Shown piece by piece: positions 13,582-16,266 of a DNA stretch of 16,266 bases (the first letter of the stretch is position 1; every line of letters starts with the position of its first letter). A program made the position numbers and the translations under genes. The stretch spans positions 221,155 through 237,420 of the forward strand of contig MU646624.1 in the NCBI GenBank assembly GCA_026770585.1, in the 5' to 3' direction. The notes beneath the pieces are model-generated. The model ran no database searches and had not been told where the DNA came from. It worked only from the letters and a program-made list of their open reading frames with translations. Source of the DNA: Baffinella frigidus (Eukaryota; Cryptophyceae; Cryptomonadales; Baffinellaceae).

Positions 13582-13622
13582 AACCCGACACCCTAACCCT
13601 AAGCCCTGAACCCTGAACCCTA
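13582..13622 (-). repeat. Telomere-like heptamers, block 1
   Basis: ACCCGACACCCTAACCC, then CCCTGAA repeats. These are variants of CCCTAAA, the plant/algal telomere heptamer, but degenerate, so this is interstitial or subtelomeric rather than a functional telomere. Confidence 0.7.
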
Positions 13623-13761
13623 TCCACACGCTGGACTACGAGGGTTTCGGGACCCGGAATATCCGTGGGTAACGTGACCAAATTCGCATCAGCAAAGTCT
13701 TAACGTTAGTTGTCTCGGGGCAAGTTGACTTTGATGAAAGGTTCGTAGTCCACCGTGTGGA
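13623..13761. repeat. 139-bp foldback inside telomere-like repeats
   Basis: TCCACACGCTGGACTACGAG at 13623 is the near-inverse (18 of 20) of TTCGTAGTCCACCGTGTGGA at 13742. Heptamers run up to the left edge (ACCCTGAACCCTA) and resume at the right edge (CCCTAAAACCGAAACC), as if the foldback had inserted into a heptamer tract. Confidence 0.65.
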
Positions 13762-14060
13762 CCCTAAAACCGAAACCGAAACCATAACCCCTGAACCCTG
13801 CGCCTCAAGACTTTCGGGTACTGAATAGCTTCTTCCGAAAGACTTCTTTCGCCATTACCCTGCACCCTGAACCCTGAACCCTGAACCCTAAACCCTCCAT
13901 ACCTGTACTGTAGGACCCTAGGGCGGTGCGTGTCCTTAATTTCGAGGAACCCCTGCAGGGTGTAGGGTGTAGGGTGTAGGGGAGAGGGTGAACCCATGGA
14001 GGGTGTAGGGTGTAGGGGCGAGGGTGAAGGGGTCAGGGTTACGAACGAAGGTATCGAGTA
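13762..14060. repeat. Telomere-like heptamers, block 2 (both orientations)
   Basis: CCCTAAAACCGAAACCG at 13762, (CCCTGAA)n at 13858-13896, then after a short interruption (GGTGTAG)n at 13957-14040. The switch from C-rich to G-rich strand happens near 13904-13957, where CTGTAGGACCCTAGGG and AACCCCTGCAGG may be a worn TACAGGGG hairpin element. 14061-14245 is mostly unique with scattered AACCC. Confidence 0.65.
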
Positions 14061-14245
14061 ACCGGACGTCTGAATGCGCACGCCTCCCCTAAAACCTGAA
14101 CCCCACCAAACTCTGCACCCTTCACCGGAACCCCGTCCAACAACCTCACCTATCGCGCTGTGCAGGACTCCGCCCTCGGGGGGCTTCACTCCTCTCCTCC
14201 ACCACCTGCGCCCAAGGGGCGCGTGACCGACATTGCACGGTCAGT

Positions 14246-14520
14246 TTTGGGTTTCGGGTTTCGGGTTTGGGGGTTTGGGTTTTGGGTGTTCGAGTTTCGG
14301 GTTTAGGGTTTCGACCGACAGTTCACAGTCGAACCCTAACCCCTGACCCCTGAATCGCAACCGCGTCTCTCCCTCTCTCCCCCTTTACCCGAACCCGAGA
14401 CCCGAATCCCGAATCACGAAACCCGAAACCCGAAATTTGAAATCCGAAATCGGAAAATCGAAACCCGAAATCCGAAACCCCAACTCCCAACCCCCAACCC
14501 TCAAGCCCCAAACCCCAAAC
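14246..14520. repeat. Telomere-like heptamers, block 3 (both orientations)
   Basis: (GGGTTTC)n at 14246-14313 including one GGGTTTAGGG, then CCCTAACCCCTGACCCCTGA at 14334, then (ACCCGAA)n and decayed forms to 14520. The first third is G-rich on this strand and the rest C-rich, giving a head-to-head arrangement around 14315-14332. Confidence 0.75.
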
Positions 14521-14715
14521 CAGGACTCGCCCAGCTTCGCGCCATCCACCCGCTGGAGTTCCCCGGACTCGGAATTGCTGGAATCCGAGCTGCTTTACAA
14601 AGCGGCGGATTCCGAGCTGCTTTACACGGATTCGGAGTCGCTTTACGAGAAGGAGGCGCAGTCGCTTTACGAGGAGGCTCTCGAGCTGCGGCAGCAGGCT
14701 GAGGCGGCCCAGTTG
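14521..14715 (+). CDS. Exon-like segment with SELLY repeats
   Basis: An open plus-strand frame encodes SELLYKAADSELLYTDSES, then SLYEKEAQSLYEEA and LELRQQAEAAQL. The repeated SE-[LS]-LY / QSLYEEALEL motif and heptad-like spacing suggest a helical repeat; AQSLYEEALEL is weakly TPR-like. Translation can be extended upstream into the telomere-like DNA (Met at 14437) and downstream to a stop at 14803, but both extensions look non-coding. A GT directly follows codon 14713-14715 (CAGTTG/GTACCG), and the related segment at 15004-15030 ends at the same point with a good donor, GTAAGA. I therefore suggest an exon ending near 14715. Upstream boundary unknown; function unknown. Confidence 0.4.
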
Positions 14716-14888
14716 GTACCGTCCCAGTATATCGCCTCAATGGCTCCAATGGCCCCGCCTCCCTTACATCCTTCCCCCCCCCGGGCGAAAGTTATGACTG
14801 TTTAGGAACATGATCGTCAATTTTTGGCGTTGTTTTGTTCTTTTTCGTGGCCAACAGATACGAGAATCGATCTATTTCCTGTACACCC

Positions 14889-15030
14889 TACGCACCTTGT
14901 TTCAGAGGAAACACGGTACGGTTGATGAGGAGGCGCTGGAGCTTGTACATGTAATGTAGAGCGTGTACATGTGTTGTATGGTGTGTACATTTAATATAGA
15001 GCCCGGCAGCAGGCTGAGGCCGTCCAGCTG
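14889..15030 (+). pseudogene. Second exon-like copy, broken by a 60-bp insert
   Basis: GAGGAGGCGCTGGAGCT (14927-14943) and CGGCAGCAGGCTGAGGCC (15004-15021) are the two halves of the 14675-14715 sequence (EEALEL / RQQAEA.QL), separated by the tandem repeat at 14944-15003, which brings an in-frame TAG. The right half ends at a splice-donor-like CTG/GTAAGA. An LVSEE motif (CTTGTTTCAGAGGA) lies just upstream at about 14896. Confidence 0.45.
14944..15003 (+). repeat. Three 20-bp units (TGTACATKTAATRTAGAGCS)
   Basis: TGTACATGTAATGTAGAGCG, TGTACATGTGTTGTATGGTG and TGTACATTTAATATAGAGCC: exactly 60 bp, placed between two halves of an exon-like sequence. It starts close to GT and ends close to AG, but splicing at those sites would not restore the frame. 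Confidence 0.75.
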
Positions 15031-15040
15031 GTAAGAAGGG

Positions 15041-15137
15041 GCTTCCACCTTGTTTCCGAGGATTTGCTGTACGTCTCTTGTAGAAAGGGTAGAGAACGTG
15101 TCTTTTGCAGATATGCCCTTCTAGCTCTGTCTCAGTT
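15041..15137 (+). pseudogene. LVSEDLLY module, copy 2
   Basis: CTTGTTTCCGAGGATTTGCT translates in one frame as LVSEDLLYVSCRKGRERVFC and stays open to a TAA at about 15155. The same module occurs as LVSEETRY at about 14896, LVAEDLLYAPCS-stop at about 15963 and, out of that frame, at 15350-15390. The SEDLLY string resembles SELLY in the exon at 14521, so these are probably decayed copies of one repeated coding unit. Confidence 0.35.
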
Positions 15138-15294
15138 GATCTGGGCTCCTCATTAAATACCCATAGATGCTCTTTGTACTGCAGCGTTTGTACGGAGTCC
15201 TATTCTAAATGTATTTAAGCAGGAGCCCCGATTAATTGAGGCCGTGCTAGTGATTGAAAGGGCCTTTCTAGGACCTGTATCGAGAGTAATAAAG

Positions 15295-15307
15295 AAGAAG
15301 AAGAAGG
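15295..15307. repeat. (AAG)n microsatellite
   Basis: AAAGAAGAAGAAGAAGGG, a short trinucleotide tract after AGTAATAAAG. The region from 15138 to 15945 is AT-richer than the rest and holds no gene that I can support apart from repeat modules near 15346-15392. Confidence 0.7.
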
Positions 15308-15345
15308 GTGCTAGTGATTTCCCCGAGTATCCGCTGTGCACCGAG

Positions 15346-15392
15346 CGTACTTTGTTTCAGAGGATTTGCTTGACACCGTACCTTGTTTGTCG
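15346..15392 (+). repeat. LVSEDLLY-type DNA module, copy 3
   Basis: CGTACTTTGTTTCAGAGGATTTGCTTGACACC matches the module at 15041 at DNA level, with a changed frame (a TGA follows GATTTGCT in the module frame). It is followed by CGTACCTTGTTTGTCG, perhaps a partial second unit. Confidence 0.45.
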
Positions 15393-15725
15393 ACACGGGG
15401 GCCAACTTCCCCCCCCCGAGAATGCTTTACAACCACAAGAGAATGCTAGAGGGGCCTATTTAAAACCGTTGTGTTTTTAAAAGTGGGCGTTTGTGTAGTA
15501 ACTTTCGTTGATTGGTCATGTAACTCTGCAAAATTTGCACAGTCACGAGGTTAGAATACCCTATCCTGGTACAAAATTTTACAACCCCACATGTAAATAG
15601 GTTCCTCCAACATTCTCGAGTGGACAGGTTGTCGGTCGTCCTCAAATGTTGATATCTCTTCGGAAGTTGACTGGAGGGTGGAGGCCAGCCTCCACCCCTC
15701 CCTCTTAATTGGCAACCTCTGGATG

Positions 15726-15772
15726 ATACTGGTCAAACTCATGACGGCAGTGGTCAAACACTCAACCTCAAC
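15726..15772. repeat. ACTGGTCAAAC motif, partial array
   Basis: GATACTGGTCAAACTCATGACGGCAGTGGTCAAACACTCAACCTCAACC: two units of the repeat that forms a fuller array at 16027-16104, followed by a (CTCAAC)-like stretch. Confidence 0.6.
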
Positions 15773-15953
15773 CTCATGATGATACTGTCACAGGGGGAGA
15801 GGCTTTTATTGAACTTATGACGTCGGACCATCAACTTAAGGCGTCCTGAGAGGGCTCCAACTAAGTGCTTCTTAGACTCTATGATGCTGAAATATACAAA
15901 CGGACCTACCTAAGCGTCAGATTTTACTCGCTTCGCGACTGTACTGGTCAAAA

Positions 15954-16003
15954 GGCTTCCACCTGGTTGCTGAGGATTTGCTGTACGCCCCTTGTTCGTA
16001 GAG
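15954..16003 (+). repeat. LVSEDLLY-type DNA module, copy 4
   Basis: GGCTTCCACCTGGTTGCTGAGGATTTGCTGTACGCCCCTTGTTCG, close to the 15041 copy. Translated it gives LVAEDLLYAPCS then TAG. It is directly preceded by an ACTGGTCAAA motif, so module and minisatellite are interleaved. Confidence 0.55.
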
Positions 16004-16026
16004 ACCTAACTGAAAACCTCAGGACG

Positions 16027-16103
16027 TAACTGGTCAAACTTACGACTCAACTGGTCAAACTCACGACTGTACTGGTCAAACTTACGACTGCACTGGTCAA
16101 ACA
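16027..16103. repeat. ~21-bp minisatellite (ACTGGTCAAACTTACGACTG)
   Basis: Four units: ACTGGTCAAACTTACGACTC, ACTGGTCAAACTCACGACTG, ACTGGTCAAACTTACGACTG and ACTGGTCAAAC. The last unit runs into the AG that may serve as a splice acceptor for the segment at 16105. Confidence 0.85.
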
Positions 16104-16104
16104 G

Positions 16105-16266
16105 GAGCGGCAGCTGGATGGCCTGCTGGCGGTGGAGTGGCAAAGAAGGGGGCGGGATGAGGTTTCGGAGGAGGTTCAGGAGGATCCCATGAGGAGGCAA
16201 GTGGTTCAGGAGGGGATGGGTTCAGGAGTGGTTCAGGATGTCATGGGGGATGGTGGGGAGGTGGGG
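16105..16266 (+). CDS. Possible exon running off the window edge
   Basis: Following ...GGTCAAACAG, a plus-strand frame is open for all 54 codons to the edge: ERQLDGLLAVEWQRRGRDEV, then SEEVQEDPMRRQ, VVQEGMG and Val/Gly-rich residues. The Gln/Glu/Arg-rich start resembles LELRQQAEAVQL in style, so it could be a later exon of the gene glimpsed at 14521-15030. The last 60 bases are G-rich repeats of GGTTCAGGA type, which may be non-coding. No domain recognised. Confidence 0.3.

Overview
The window looks like nuclear DNA of a eukaryote, most likely a single-celled alga or other protist. The two clear genes are intronless, GC-rich, eukaryote-type ubiquitin-ligase genes (RING, SAP and TRAF-type zinc fingers). 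Most of the rest is simple-sequence DNA, short non-autonomous inverted-repeat elements and decayed heptamer repeats of the plant/algal telomere type (TTTAGGG-like). No bacterial operon, rRNA, tRNA, transposase or reverse transcriptase was recognised. The exact taxon cannot be read from the sequence.

Layout. 1-3578 is non-genic: a poly-G edge, then long arrays of a unit built on GGTATTGATAAAGG plus a (CT)n tail, with several copies of a ~122-bp hairpin element (TACAGGGG...CCCCTGTA) and a second repeat family (here R; core CCAACATATGCCAACG or its complement). 3581-3654 is a (TG)n tract. 4038-5453 (minus) is gene 1, a RING-SAP-TRAF-zinc-finger-TRAF-C-like protein of 471 aa. 5454-7660 holds more R copies, a 165-bp foldback, and three minus-strand fragments that may derive from a VHL beta-like domain. 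7660-9358 is a second, expanded copy of the composite block at 1926-2572, containing a 20-bp minisatellite. 8955-10705 is a dense cluster of hairpin elements. 11007-12194 (minus) is gene 2, a paralogue of gene 1 (395 aa) that lacks most of the zinc-finger array. 12195-12471 is a possible divergent promoter in front of a doubtful plus-strand ORF. 13098-13259 is another foldback. 13582-14520 is a graveyard of telomere-like heptamers with a foldback embedded in it. 14521-16266 holds remains of a repetitive, probably multi-exon gene (SELLY / LVSEDLLY motifs), tandem minisatellites and a possible exon running off the edge.

How the parts relate. The gene pair arose by a segmental duplication that included at least ~290 bp of 3' flank and some 5' flank. 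Part of the 3' flank is now more alike than much of the coding sequence. The hairpin, R and GATAAAGG-(CT)n families are interleaved and nested, which suggests repeated insertion and foldback formation around the duplicated genes. The strongest observations are the domain architecture and zinc-finger loss in the ligase pair, the conserved 3' block, the hairpin family with TA flanks, and the composite R/array/R foldbacks.
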